Made by a program: the position numbers and the translations under genes. DNA of 64,000 nt from the NCBI RefSeq assembly GCF_001422815.1, contig NZ_LMMP01000051.1, forward strand, positions 62,978 through 126,977, read 5' to 3'. The notes beneath the pieces were generated by a model that saw only the letters and a program-made list of their open reading frames with translations, did not search any database and was not told the DNA's origin. The number at the start of each line of letters is the position of its first letter. The stretch's first letter is position 1. This DNA comes from Methylobacterium sp. Leaf91 (GTDB taxonomy: Bacteria > Pseudomonadota > Alphaproteobacteria > Rhizobiales > Beijerinckiaceae). This document shows positions 49,677-58,984 of the stretch, in pieces.

Positions 49677-50024
49677 GTCCGCCGCTATAGCGCAGGCTGC
49701 GTGCCAGGGAAACCTCCACCCCGGAATGCTTCATGAAATCAACGGCCTAGTCTCCTGGCTGCAAGGTCCGCCCCGATCTCGGTGAGAGAAGCGGGGTGGG
49801 GGACCACAACCCGTGAAGCGGAACGTCTCGTAACCTAAGCAAAGATTTCTGACCGACCGGCGAGCTTCATCGGCGAGGGGCGCTTGCCGGATGCGGCACG
49901 TTGACGGATAAGCCTGCCCTGTATCAGACCGGTCCATAGGGCGCGCTCGCCGACGGCGCACGCCCGCGGGACGATGACGACATGGCCGGATACCGGCCGC
50001 AACATTTTGAGAGCAGGGGCACGC
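49677..50024. other. 348-base gap between queF and eno
   Basis: No plausible gene. Divergent promoter region. A possible sigma-70-type promoter for eno is TTGACG (49901-49906) with TATCAG (49922-49927), but the 15-base spacer is short. GAGCAGGGG before the eno start is the likely ribosome site. Confidence 0.4.
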
Positions 50025-51314
50025 ATGACCGCGATCACCAACATCGCCGCCCGCGAGATCCTCGATAGCCGGGGCAACCCGACCGTCGAAGTGGACGTCC
50101 TCCTCGAAGACGGCTCCTTCGGCCGAGCCGCCGTGCCGTCCGGCGCCTCCACCGGTGCCCACGAGGCAGTGGAGTTGCGTGACGGTGACAAGGGTCGCTA
50201 CAGCGGCAAGGGCGTGCGCAAGGCGGTGGCCGCGGTCCGTGGCGATATCCTCGACGCCATCGGCGGCATGGATGCCGAGGATCAGATCGCCGTCGACGAG
50301 GCGATGATCGAACTCGACGGTACCCCCAACAAGGCGCGGCTGGGTGCCAACGCCATTCTCGGCGTATCCCTGGCGGTCGCCAAGGCAGCGGCCGAGACCG
50401 CCGGCCTGCCGCTCTACCGCTATGTCGGCGGAACCCAGGGGCGGGTGCTGCCGGTGCCGATGATGAACATCATCAACGGCGGCGCGCATGCCGACAACCC
50501 GATCGACTTCCAAGAATTCATGATCATGCCGGTGGGTGCGTCCTCGCTGGCCGAGGCGGTGCGCATGGGCGCCGAAGTGTTCCATACCCTCAAGAGCGCC
50601 CTGAAGAAGGCCGGTCACAACACCAATGTCGGCGATGAGGGCGGTTTTGCCCCCAACCTCCCCTCGGCCGAGGCCGGGCTCGACTTCGTGATGGAATCGA
50701 TCGCCGCGGCCGGCTTCAAGCCCGGCACCGACATCGTGCTCGCCCTCGACTGCGCCGCCACCGAGTTCTTCAAGGACGGTGCCTACCATTACGAAGGCGA
50801 GGGCCAGACCCGCTCGATCGAGGCCCAGGTCGATTACCTCACCAAGCTCGTGGATTCCTACCCGATCCTCTCCATCGAGGACGGGATGTCGGAAGACGAC
50901 TGGGCCGGCTGGAAGCTCCTGACCGAGAAGGTCGGCAACCGCTGCCAGCTCGTGGGCGACGATCTCTTCGTCACCAACGTCACCCGCCTGTCGCGCGGCA
51001 TCGCCGAGAACACCGCCAATTCGATCCTCGTGAAGGTCAACCAGATCGGCACCCTCACCGAGACGCTGGCCGCCGTCGATATGGCGCAACGCGCCGGCTA
51101 CACCGCCGTGATGTCCCACCGTTCGGGCGAGACCGAGGATTCCACCATCGCGGATCTGGCCGTCGCCACCAATTGCGGGCAGATCAAGACCGGCTCGCTC
51201 GCCCGCTCGGACAGATTGGCCAAGTACAACCAGCTCATCCGCATCGAGGAAGGCCTCGGCGCTCAGGGCCGCTACGCCGGCAAGGCCGCCCTCAAGGCCT
51301 TCGCCTCCCGCTGA
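50025..51314 (+). CDS. eno: Enolase
   Basis: Glycolytic enzyme interconverting 2-phosphoglycerate and phosphoenolpyruvate, 429 residues. Signatures: 'REILDSRGNPTVEVDV' at the N terminus, 'SGASTGAHEA', 'GDEGGFAPN', 'LSIEDGMSEDDW', 'GDDLFVTN' and 'SHRSGETEDSTIADLAVA', with catalytic Glu and Lys residues in the usual places. Start 'MTAITNIAAR' at 50025; the frame open 51 bases upstream is not part of the family. Monocistronic, ended by a hairpin at 51381. Confidence 0.97.
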   Translation: MTAITNIAAREILDSRGNPTVEVDVLLEDGSFGRAAVPSGASTGAHEAVELRDGDKGRYSGKGVRKAVAAVRGDILDAIGGMDAEDQIAVDEAMIELDGTPNKARLGANAILGVSLAVAKAAAETAGLPLYRYVGGTQGRVLPVPMMNIINGGAHADNPIDFQEFMIMPVGASSLAEAVRMGAEVFHTLKSALKKAGHNTNVGDEGGFAPNLPSAEAGLDFVMESIAAAGFKPGTDIVLALDCAATEFFKDGAYHYEGEGQTRSIEAQVDYLTKLVDSYPILSIEDGMSEDDWAGWKLLTEKVGNRCQLVGDDLFVTNVTRLSRGIAENTANSILVKVNQIGTLTETLAAVDMAQRAGYTAVMSHRSGETEDSTIADLAVATNCGQIKTGSLARSDRLAKYNQLIRIEEGLGAQGRYAGKAALKAFASR

Positions 51315-51346
51315 CGCGCGGGGGCGTCCCGAAACACGGGTGCTCC

Positions 51347-51376
51347 TCCGTCATCACATTGTCCGTCATCACATTG
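51347..51376. repeat. Two tandem 15-bp repeats
   Basis: TCCGTCATCACATTG at 51347-51361 and again at 51362-51376, in the 3' untranslated region of eno just before its terminator hairpin. A recent small duplication. Confidence 0.8.
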
Positions 51377-51380
51377 AAAG

Positions 51381-51417
51381 ACGGCCACACCTCCGCTTCC
51401 ATCGAGGGTGTGGCCGT
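51381..51417 (+). terminator. Terminator hairpin of eno
   Basis: Perfect 11-bp stem ACGGCCACACC / GGTGTGGCCGT with a 15-base loop, followed by TTCGCTT. Sixty-six bases after the eno stop. Confidence 0.65.
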
Positions 51418-51492
51418 TTCGCTTGTATCGGCGTTGTCCCCGGACACGGCCTCCCTCTCCGGAGCCGATGAAGAGGGACATAACCGCCCACC

Positions 51493-51909
51493 ATGACCCC
51501 ACCCGCCGCACTGACCGTCTATTACGACGGGGCCTGTCCGCTCTGTTCCGCCGAGATCCGGACCTACCGGCGTAGTCGCGGGGCCGAACGCCTCGCCTTC
51601 GTCGATGTCAGCGGCGACGACGCCCCCGCCACGCTCGGCCCCGATCTCAGCCGCGAAGCCGCGCAAGCACGTTTCCACGTCCGGGACGATCAGGGGCGTC
51701 TCGCCTCCGGGGCGTCGGGCTTCATCCGGCTCTGGCGCGAGTTGCCCGGCTGGGGCTGGCTCGCAGCCTTCGCGAGTCTGCCCGGCATGCCGATCCTGGC
51801 CGAGGCCGCCTATCGCGGGTTCCTGCCCCTGCGCCCTCATCTCGCCAAACTGTTCTCCCGGTTCTCGGGGACCTCCTGCGACACCGCCTGCCGCCCACCC
51901 AAGGCGTGA
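51493..51909 (+). CDS. DCC-type thiol-disulphide oxidoreductase-like protein (DUF393)
   Basis: A 138-residue thioredoxin-like protein. The motif 'YYDGACPLCSAEI' (10-22) has the Cys15-x2-Cys18 pair typical of DUF393/DCC proteins; 'SGFIRLWRELPGWGW' and 'AYRGFLPLRPHLAKLF' are conserved later. No signal peptide, so probably cytoplasmic or peripheral. The C terminus adds two more cysteines. Redox function inferred from fold. Stands alone between eno and a membrane protein gene. Confidence 0.85.
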   Translation: MTPPAALTVYYDGACPLCSAEIRTYRRSRGAERLAFVDVSGDDAPATLGPDLSREAAQARFHVRDDQGRLASGASGFIRLWRELPGWGWLAAFASLPGMPILAEAAYRGFLPLRPHLAKLFSRFSGTSCDTACRPPKA

Positions 51910-52019
51910 TACCAGGCCGTCCGCCGGGCCTCGGTGAGCGCAACTCTCTTCACGGGGATGCGATGACCGCTTGGCGCGATCCGGCGTTATAGCCGGGTGC
52001 CGTAGCGCGAGTCCCATCG

Positions 52020-52676
52020 ATGCAGAACCCCATCCAGGCCTTCCTGCTGCGCCCGCGGCTTCTCGGGGCGATCGTGTTCGCAGTGGTGCTGTCGGTGGCC
52101 CTGCCCTTCGCGTCGCTCTGGACGCGCCTCCTCGTCGGCTGGTGCGTCGGCGTCGTCGTCTACACCGCCCTCGTCATCTGGCGGACCTCGTCCCTGTCGC
52201 GGGACGCCCTGCGCCGGGAAGCGTCGCGGCTCGACGACAGCGCACCGGTGATCTCGCTCTTCGCCATCCTGGCGGGGCTCGCGAGTTGCGGCGCCGTGGC
52301 GATGCTGGTGATCGGAGGACGGGAGCCGGATGCGCCGCGCCTCGCCCACCTTGCCCTGGCGATCATGACGATGCTCTGCGCCTGGGTCTTCGTGCAGGTG
52401 ATCTTCACCGTGCATTACGCCCATCTCTATTACGGTGAGGTCGACGAGGGTCGGAACCGTGGCGGAATCGACTTTCCCGGCGGAGAGGAGCCGGATTTCT
52501 GGGACTTCCTCTACTTCTCCGTCACCATCGGGGCGACCTCACAGACCTCCGATACCGACATCACCAGTAAGGCGTTCCGCCGGATCGTGACGGCGCAGAC
52601 GATCTACGCCTACCTGTTCAACACCAGCGTCCTGGCTCTGGCGGTGAACATGGCCGCGGGCTTCGCCCAGCAGTGA
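52020..52676 (+). CDS. DUF1345 family membrane protein
   Basis: A 218-residue inner-membrane protein with about five helices (about 13-33, 35-54, 77-101, 108-130, 190-213). The DUF1345 marks are 'VIFTVHYAHLYYGE' and 'DFWDFLYFSVTIGATSQTSD', the latter resembling an ion-channel pore turn. Function unknown, sometimes called a predicted cation-channel-like protein. Ordinary-looking start at 52020, without a strong ribosome site. Confidence 0.83.
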   Translation: MQNPIQAFLLRPRLLGAIVFAVVLSVALPFASLWTRLLVGWCVGVVVYTALVIWRTSSLSRDALRREASRLDDSAPVISLFAILAGLASCGAVAMLVIGGREPDAPRLAHLALAIMTMLCAWVFVQVIFTVHYAHLYYGEVDEGRNRGGIDFPGGEEPDFWDFLYFSVTIGATSQTSDTDITSKAFRRIVTAQTIYAYLFNTSVLALAVNMAAGFAQQ

Positions 52677-52682
52677 ACCTCG

Positions 52683-52719
52683 AAGGGGGTCAGGACCCCT
52701 TCACCCGTGTCGCGACACG
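52683..52719. terminator. Hairpins between convergent genes
   Basis: AAGGGGGTC-AG-GACCCCTT (52683-52701, one bulged G) is followed by the perfect palindrome CGTGTCGCGACACG (52706-52719). Both lie in the 91-base gap between the convergent DUF1345 gene and the minus-strand exopolysaccharide genes. Confidence 0.55.
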
Positions 52720-52767
52720 ATCGCCGTCATCGGTCGCAGTCCGGACGATCGTCTGGCCGTGATCGAC

Positions 52768-53601
52768 TTAGCCATCACTCGCCCGGCTGTCTCGTGCCTT
52801 GTCTCGACGCGTCCGCCAGCGGTCGCCGCTGCGTGTGAGCATGAGGTAGAGCGAGTGCGGATTGGTGAGGAAGTAGCGCCAGAACAGGCGCCGGGGCTCC
52901 TGCAGCAGCCGCCAGAGCCATTCGAAACCGATCCGCTGGACCCAGGCCGGCGCCCGGCTGCGGCTTCCGGAGAGAAAGTTGAACAGGCCGCCCGACGTCT
53001 TGATGAGGGCGACGTTCCGCAGGAGCGGACCGTGATCGCGCACGAAGGCCTGCTCGCGCGGCACCCCCAGGGCGATCCAGAGAATGTCCGGCGCCAGGGC
53101 GTCGATTTCGGCGACCTTTGCGGCCAACGCGTCGCCCACGAGGTAGCCATGGTGGTGACCGACGATGCGCAGCCCTGGATACAGGCGCTGTGTCGTCGCC
53201 ACCGCCGCGCGGTTCTCGTTCTCGGTGGCGCCATAGAGATAGAAGGTCACGCCTTCCGCCAGGGCCTTGCGGGCGACCTCGTGATAGAGGTCGGTGGTGG
53301 CGACCCGTTCGGGCAGGGCCCGGTCCCCGACGAAGCGGGACATGGTCACCATCGGCTGTCCGTCGGCGCTGATGACATCCGCCATGTCCATCAGCCGGGC
53401 GAACTCAATGTCGCGTGCGTGCCGTGACATCACCTCGCCATTGGCCGAGGTGAAGTAGAGGGGCGTTCCGGGGCGCGGATGACGGCGCACGGCCTCGGTC
53501 ATCAGATTCACGGTCTCCCGCATTCCCAGAGCCGCGATCGATACGCCGCCGAGAGAGGTCAGGGGAACCGGTTCGGGTAGAACCGGAGACGGTGTCGTCA
53601 T
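52768..53601 (-). CDS. WecG/TagA/CpsF-family glycosyltransferase
   Basis: Adds a sugar (N-acetylmannosaminuronate type in WecG, ManNAc in TagA) to a lipid-linked intermediate, 277 residues, membrane-associated (GT26). Family motifs: 'YFTSANGEVMSRHARDIEF', 'ISADGQPMV', 'FYLYGATENENRAAV', 'WIALGVPREQAFV' and 'GGLFNFLSGSRSRAPAWVQRIGFEWLWRL'. The start overlaps the chain-length gene's stop by four bases, so it is the last gene of that pair. Product likely an exopolysaccharide building step. Confidence 0.92.
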   Translation of the reverse strand: MTTPSPVLPEPVPLTSLGGVSIAALGMRETVNLMTEAVRRHPRPGTPLYFTSANGEVMSRHARDIEFARLMDMADVISADGQPMVTMSRFVGDRALPERVATTDLYHEVARKALAEGVTFYLYGATENENRAAVATTQRLYPGLRIVGHHHGYLVGDALAAKVAEIDALAPDILWIALGVPREQAFVRDHGPLLRNVALIKTSGGLFNFLSGSRSRAPAWVQRIGFEWLWRLLQEPRRLFWRYFLTNPHSLYLMLTRSGDRWRTRRDKARDSRASDG

Positions 53602-55637
53602 CGTGCCCCTCCGATCAGCGCGGCAGCGCCGGACACGCTGAACGATGCGGCAGAGGCACGCTTGACCGATGAACGCTGTCCCGGATCGGGTTTGTCGAAA
53701 GGCTTCTTCGGGGCCTGCTCGGGCTCGGGACGGGAGACGGCTCTAGGCACGTGTACCGGCTCCGACGGACGCCTTGGCTCCACTCGGACGGGGGGCTCGA
53801 TGGCCGGCCTGGTCTCCGGGTCCTTGGCGTTGCCACGGATGAAAGCCATCGCCGACCGCCGCGGATCTGGCAGATCGGGCGCGCGGAAGGCGGGCGGGCT
53901 CACCGGGATGCGTCTATCCTTCGGAATACCCGCCGGAACCGGTGCCTCGGCCGAACGGGGCATCTCGACCGGCTTGGATTCGCGGCGCGGCTCGGTTTCG
54001 CGGCGCGGCTCGGGCGGCCGGGCGGGAATGGGAGCGGGGGCGGGCGCTGGCCCCGCAACCTGCGCCGGATTGAAGGCTTGGACCGGCTCCGACACGGGAG
54101 CCCGCTTGAAAGCCTGGGCCATCTTGGGAGCCGGCTCCGGCTCTCGTGCCGGACTGGCGGCCTTCACCGCCATGGGGGGCTCAGCGACCCAGGGCCTACG
54201 GACAGGGTCCGACCGGCCGAACCGGGCCCAATCGTCGAGCAGGGCGAGGAGAATGCCGAGGCCGAGCCCCGCCAGGAGTCCCATCGCCATCAGCGTCCGC
54301 GCCGGGGGCGGGAAGCTGCGCATGATCGGCTTCGTCGCCGGGGAGACGACCCGGGCATTGCCCATGTCGAGATAGGCCTGCTGGCCGGTCTCGCGCGAGC
54401 GGGTGAGGAAGGCTTCGTAGACCGAGCGGCTGGCCTCGGCCTCCCGTTCGAGTTCACGCAGGCGGATCGACGCCTGAGCGAGACCGACCGTGCGGCCCTT
54501 GGCCTGATCGAAGTTCTTCTCCAGGGCCGATGCGGTAGCCCGCGCCTTGGCGAGGTCGGTCTGCGCCGCCTGCGCGAAACGGGAGACCTCCTGGTCGATG
54601 GAGCGGCGTGCCTGGGCGACCTGCTTGACCATGGAGGAGACGGAAGGATGGCGCGGCCCGAGCTCGTTGGTGAGCTCGGCCTGACGCCGGGTGAGGTCCG
54701 CGTATTGGCTGCGCAGGGCAGCCACGGTCTGCGAGGAGAGGATATCGTCCGTCGCCCCGGCATCCAGCCCGGCGCGGGCAATGCGCTGGCTCTGTTCGAC
54801 GCGGGCCTGCGCCTCGACCACCCGAGCGCGGGCGGCGGCGAGTTGCGCGTTGATCTGCGTCAGCTGCTGATCGCTCACGAGGGCGTCGCGGGTGCCGACG
54901 AGCCCGGTCTCGGCACGATAGGCCTGAACCCGATTCTCCGCGGCGTTGAGCGCGGTGCGCAATTCGCCGAGCCGCGCCGTGAGTCCGGAATTGGCGCGGT
55001 TGGCGGCCTCCGTCCGGGCGGCGGCATCCTCGGCGAGATAGGCGGCCACCACCGCGTTGGCGAGGCGCGCAGCCTTCGCCGCATCCCGCGCCCAGACCGA
55101 GACGTCGATCACGTAGGTTCGCCCGGTTCGGCGCACGGAGATGCGCTGCTGCAGGAGCCCGACCGCCGCATTCGCGTCGCCCTCGTCATCCGAAGGCGCA
55201 TCCTGACTTCCGAACCCCAGGGCAGCGACGACCTTCGAGACCATCCCGCCCGACGCGGCCGTGAATTCGTCGTCCCTGGTGAGGCCGGTGGCATCGACGA
55301 CCCGGCGCAGCACGCTGCTCGAGGTGATGAGACGGGTCTGGCTCTCCACCACGCTCTGATAGGCGTTGGAATCCTGGCCGCCGGTGGTCAGTTCGCGGGA
55401 GACGAGGTTCAGGTCGCGCGGGTCGATATAGATCTGCGCCTCGGCGGTGTAGCGCGGGCTCAGCAGCTTTCCCCCGACGAGGCCGATCCCGGCCAGGACG
55501 AGCGCGCAAGCGAAGATCCAGACGATGCGTCGGCGCAAGGCCGAGAAGACACCCCCGACGGAGAGGCGATAACCGTCGCGTACCGGCTCGGCCGGGCCGG
55601 GCCTGCCGGATGCAGGGGGATCGTCGTAGACCAACAT
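53598..55637 (-). CDS. Wzz/GumC-type polysaccharide chain-length/export protein with long Pro-rich tail
   Basis: Inner-membrane co-polymerase, 679 residues. TM1 is about 38-58, the Wzz domain and long periplasmic coiled coils fill 60-440, and TM2 is about 446-466. GumC-like proteins often continue into a BY-kinase; here there is no Walker motif, only about 210 residues rich in Pro, Arg, Glu and Ala ('PAPAPAPIPARPPEP'), predicted disordered and cytoplasmic. The start 'MLVYDDPP' at 55637 has GGGAGG upstream; the frame open to 55799 was rejected. A separate kinase may be encoded elsewhere. Confidence 0.88.
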   Translation of the reverse strand: MLVYDDPPASGRPGPAEPVRDGYRLSVGGVFSALRRRIVWIFACALVLAGIGLVGGKLLSPRYTAEAQIYIDPRDLNLVSRELTTGGQDSNAYQSVVESQTRLITSSSVLRRVVDATGLTRDDEFTAASGGMVSKVVAALGFGSQDAPSDDEGDANAAVGLLQQRISVRRTGRTYVIDVSVWARDAAKAARLANAVVAAYLAEDAAARTEAANRANSGLTARLGELRTALNAAENRVQAYRAETGLVGTRDALVSDQQLTQINAQLAAARARVVEAQARVEQSQRIARAGLDAGATDDILSSQTVAALRSQYADLTRRQAELTNELGPRHPSVSSMVKQVAQARRSIDQEVSRFAQAAQTDLAKARATASALEKNFDQAKGRTVGLAQASIRLRELEREAEASRSVYEAFLTRSRETGQQAYLDMGNARVVSPATKPIMRSFPPPARTLMAMGLLAGLGLGILLALLDDWARFGRSDPVRRPWVAEPPMAVKAASPAREPEPAPKMAQAFKRAPVSEPVQAFNPAQVAGPAPAPAPIPARPPEPRRETEPRRESKPVEMPRSAEAPVPAGIPKDRRIPVSPPAFRAPDLPDPRRSAMAFIRGNAKDPETRPAIEPPVRVEPRRPSEPVHVPRAVSRPEPEQAPKKPFDKPDPGQRSSVKRASAASFSVSGAAALIGGAR

Positions 55638-56000
55638 CAATCGCCTCCCACCATCACGGAGTTCCGAGAAGACACGAGCCCCGGCGCGCCCCGGGATTGC
55701 TGGTGTGACGATCCCGCTTCGGTCCGTTCGTGTCCCGAGCCGGCACAGTCCGTAGAGCGCGCGGCCGAATGCACGAGGGAATAGCAACTGCGAGTCCAAA
55801 TTAGATTAAATTCTCAGGCGGCCCTCAACGAATGCGCAACAACGCGGAACGATGATGAATCACGTCTTTACACCTCCCGCCGGAATTGGATGGGACGCCT
55901 GAAGACACGCCTTCGTCATGGCACCGGACAGGACAAGAAGCCTCGGATGCGGGCGGGCTCACGCGTCGCGTGGGCCGTTCTTCGAGAGCTGCATCGAAGT
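55638..56000. promoter_or_regulatory. 363-base gap with a sigma-70-like promoter for the chain-length gene
   Basis: No plausible gene. On the minus strand TTGAGG (55828-55823), 17-base spacer, TCTAAT (55805-55800) is a good sigma-70 promoter in a conspicuously AT-rich patch, giving a leader of about 155 bases to the gene at 55637. The remainder holds nothing recognised. Confidence 0.55.
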
Positions 56001-56837
56001 CTAGCCCGAAAGGCGGGATGCCTCTTCCACGGGGCGCCGTTCCCCAGCGACGCCAAGGGCCCGCGCCATCCCCTCCGCCATCGAGACCACCGGGATGCCG
56101 CGCCGGTTCGCGGCCAGGAGAGTGGCCTCGAGCAAGGCGGGGGAGCAGCCGTAGGGGCTTGCCCCCTCGGTCACGTCATGGCCGAAAAAGATCACCCAGC
56201 CGTTACGGGCCACCGCCTCGTCCATCAGACGCGAGAGGAGAACGGCGTCGAGGCAGCGGTCGAAGAGCGGGTTGGCGCGCAGGAAATAGCGGTCGATGCG
56301 TCCGGCATTCAGGCCCGGCATGATGCTGCGGCCGGATCCATAGGTCCGGCTCAGCACGCCCTTTGCGGCCAGTGACGCATAGCCGTAGGGAAAGGCGAAA
56401 TTCTCCAGCACCAGTCCCGGCACGAGGGAAGCGAGCGCATCCCGGTTACGCCGGAGATCCGCGGCGAATCGCTTTGCGTCGAGGGTGGGCACGAGGCGGT
56501 GATCATGAGTATGGCAGCCGATCTCGTGCCCGCGGCGATGGATCTCCGCCAAGGCCTCGACGCCTGCGACCCGCCAATGCTCGGTGGCGGTGCCGAGGAG
56601 GGTGCGGGAGACGTAGAACGTGCCTTTCACGCCATGCGCGTCGAGGAGGGCAGCGCCCGTCTCGCAGGCACTGTCCGGCACGTCGTCGAAAGTGACGCTC
56701 ACCATCGGGCCAGGCAGGCGGGGAAGTAAGGGAGCGGTCGGGATATGCCGCGACAGACGATGCGAGAGCCGCGCCCGGAAGGAGAGCTGCGCCTTGAGTT
56801 CGGTCACGTCGCGATCGAGGATGGCGTCGGGGGTCAT
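56001..56837 (-). CDS. Polysaccharide deacetylase (NodB-like, CE4)
   Basis: A 278-residue CE4 esterase that would remove acetyl groups from a polysaccharide. The NodB motif 1 'TFDDVPD' has Asp51-Asp52, motif 2 'HTHDH' has the metal ligands His109 and His113, and 'FAFPYGYAS' is the third motif. No signal peptide, so it acts in the cytoplasm on a precursor or is membrane-associated. It overlaps the methyltransferase gene by four bases. Confidence 0.88.
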   Translation of the reverse strand: MTPDAILDRDVTELKAQLSFRARLSHRLSRHIPTAPLLPRLPGPMVSVTFDDVPDSACETGAALLDAHGVKGTFYVSRTLLGTATEHWRVAGVEALAEIHRRGHEIGCHTHDHRLVPTLDAKRFAADLRRNRDALASLVPGLVLENFAFPYGYASLAAKGVLSRTYGSGRSIMPGLNAGRIDRYFLRANPLFDRCLDAVLLSRLMDEAVARNGWVIFFGHDVTEGASPYGCSPALLEATLLAANRRGIPVVSMAEGMARALGVAGERRPVEEASRLSG

Positions 56838-57646
56838 TGCGGTGTCGGATGCCCGGACCGCTTGCGCAGCACCAGATGATAATCACCGCGCTGCAGGTTG
56901 AAGCGCCGCCCCGTCACCCTGTTCACCACATCGGTCACGCCGTCGGTGAAGGCGGCGAGGCGCGGACGGCATATCCGCATCTCCGCATAGCGCGGGCTCT
57001 CGTAGACATGTTCGTAGATCGGCTCGAGCCCGAGGCGATCGAGGAACGGCTTCAGTCGGGCCGGCAGGACGAGCGGGTGATAATGGACTGGAAATGGAGG
57101 TTCGCCCGGCTCGCCCGCCCGCTCGTGGCCGCGGATATGGCGATAAAACCAGACGTGGAACCAATGCGGCGAATATTTCGTCACGAGGCCGGAGAGCGAC
57201 CGCGGATGCGGTGCGCCGATCAGCAGGAGACCGCCGGGCTTCAGGCATTCGGCGAAGCGCTCCATCGCCGCGCCGACATCGGGCAGATGCTCGATGACGT
57301 TGTAGCTCGTCACGAGGTCGAAGGTCAGGGGCGTGAAACGGTGGGTCTGGACGTCGCCGCAGATCACCGTATCGGCATAGCCGTTGTTGCTCACCTGGGT
57401 CGGGTCGATATCGACCACGGTCACGCGGGAGCGGCGCAGCACCGAGACCGGAAGATAGGAGGATGCTCCGCCGCCGGCCTCGTAGACCGAGACCTCGCCC
57501 GCCGGAAGCAGTTCCTCGAGAATTTCGTGGACCTTCGCGAGGCTGAACCCGGCCTCGCCCGCCGGCATCTCCGTGTCCTGGTGGAGGTCCTCCCGCCCGA
57601 CCTGCCCCGCCATGGAGGCGGTGTCGTCCTGTGCCGTGGCCTTCAT
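56834..57646 (-). CDS. Class I SAM-dependent methyltransferase
   Basis: A 270-residue methyltransferase, probably O-methylating a sugar of the exopolysaccharide. Motif I is 'VYEAGGGASSYLP' (about 54-66), the acidic end of strand 2 is 'VTVVDIDPTQ', and 'DLVTSYNVIEHLPDVG' with 'LKPGGLLLIGAPHP' are motifs II-III. The C-terminal part with 'FHVWFYRHIRGHE' is specific to this subgroup. It shares a four-base overlap with the deacetylase gene. Confidence 0.87.
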   Translation of the reverse strand: MKATAQDDTASMAGQVGREDLHQDTEMPAGEAGFSLAKVHEILEELLPAGEVSVYEAGGGASSYLPVSVLRRSRVTVVDIDPTQVSNNGYADTVICGDVQTHRFTPLTFDLVTSYNVIEHLPDVGAAMERFAECLKPGGLLLIGAPHPRSLSGLVTKYSPHWFHVWFYRHIRGHERAGEPGEPPFPVHYHPLVLPARLKPFLDRLGLEPIYEHVYESPRYAEMRICRPRLAAFTDGVTDVVNRVTGRRFNLQRGDYHLVLRKRSGHPTPQ

Positions 57647-57903
57647 GCTCCGTCTCTATTCCGTCGTGATGGGGCGAGACGGAAGCGAAGACTTCTGCGA
57701 GGGCATGGGAGAGAATCCGCCTTCCGGAAAGTGCGTCGACCGTGCTCTCGCACATGACACGGCAAATCTTACTTTTCCAAGTACCGGGCGCGGGGAAACG
57801 TGTTCGCGCGCCTGTCGGTCCCTTTCATCATTCATCACCCGCGAGGGATTTGCCTCGGCGTGCGATATGCCTCAGCAAGTCGAGGCGCAGGCGGAATGAG
57901 GCC

Positions 57904-58884
57904 TCAGGCCGCTTCCGTCCGCAGCTTGGAACGCTCTTCTCCACCCTCGGCACGGAACGCGTCGATACTGGCGCGGATGGTGGAGAGCGGCGTCGATCCG
58001 AAGGACTGGATGCAGAAGGCTCGCTCCGTCGCCGTGGCGACGTCCAGCATCGCCAGGATATCGGCCTCGCTCAGGGCGTCGTCGTCCCAATGGGTCCGGC
58101 AGAAGCTCTGCGTCGTCACCGCATGCCGCGCCATCACCGAGGGCGTGTTGGTGACGAAGGTGCCGTAGATCATGTATTCTGAAAAGTGGCGGTCCCGGCA
58201 CAGGGCGGCGACCCAGCCACGGCCGGTCACCGCCTCGATCCGGTCGGTCATCGCCCGTGTCGTTGCCTGGTCCCAGATGATGATCTGGTCGATGTAATCG
58301 TCGGCGGGTACGCTTTGCGGCTTGGTGGCGAGAAGCCGGCTCGCGGTGCCGAGCCATTGGATGTGGCGTGGCCGGTTGGCTACGACACCGCCGGGATGGA
58401 CGTGGAACGGCGTCGGATTGGGCTCGGCCAAGGCGGCGAGGTCGAAGTCCCGGAAGAAGCAGACGTCGGAATCGATCAGGCAGTAGCGTGCCTCCGGCAG
58501 CCTGCGCGTGGCCTCGATCTTGACGAACTGCTGGATGTGCCAGCCGCTGACCGGCTTGCCGAACGGCGTGAGCCAGTAGCGGAGCCGGCGCCGACGCAGG
58601 AACGGGATCGGCCTGATCCACCAGGGCAGGAACTGCGACTGCGGCAGGATCCGCCGGTCGGGACGGGCAAAGTGCGCAAACAGCGCCACGTCCCTGTCGT
58701 CGACGAGGACGTAATGGCAGCCGCGCGACGCCGCGTGCCGATCGATGCTCTCGAACAGCAGGGCGCATCGTTCCAGATCGCCCCGGTGGCTGAGGGTGAT
58801 CAGGCCCACCGTCTCGGCTCGGTCCTGCTCGGCCCGGCCCTGCTCCGCGGCTGCGAAGGCACGATCTCCGGTCTCGGCCTTCAT
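57904..58884 (-). CDS. DUF6492-family putative glycosyltransferase
   Basis: A 326-residue protein of the DUF6492 type, a glycosyltransferase-like group of exopolysaccharide loci. 'VGLITLSHRGDLERCALLFESI' begins the nucleotide-sugar domain, 'CLIDSDVCFF' provides a DxD-like Asp pair for metal binding, and 'YMIYGTFVTNTPS' and 'WDDDALSEADI' follow. Start 'MKAETGDRAF' at 58884 is preferred to 58914 because GGAGGAGG lies just upstream. A 258-base gap (57647-57903) separates it from the methyltransferase gene. Activity not demonstrated. Confidence 0.75.
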   Translation of the reverse strand: MKAETGDRAFAAAEQGRAEQDRAETVGLITLSHRGDLERCALLFESIDRHAASRGCHYVLVDDRDVALFAHFARPDRRILPQSQFLPWWIRPIPFLRRRRLRYWLTPFGKPVSGWHIQQFVKIEATRRLPEARYCLIDSDVCFFRDFDLAALAEPNPTPFHVHPGGVVANRPRHIQWLGTASRLLATKPQSVPADDYIDQIIIWDQATTRAMTDRIEAVTGRGWVAALCRDRHFSEYMIYGTFVTNTPSVMARHAVTTQSFCRTHWDDDALSEADILAMLDVATATERAFCIQSFGSTPLSTIRASIDAFRAEGGEERSKLRTEAA

Positions 58885-58984
58885 GCGCACCTCCTCCGAT
58901 CCGCCGCCCTTCATCGGGGGGACCCTGCGCCGGGAAGGGTGAAGGCTTCCGTCATCGGACCGCGCCTGTCATGCGATGTCGCGA

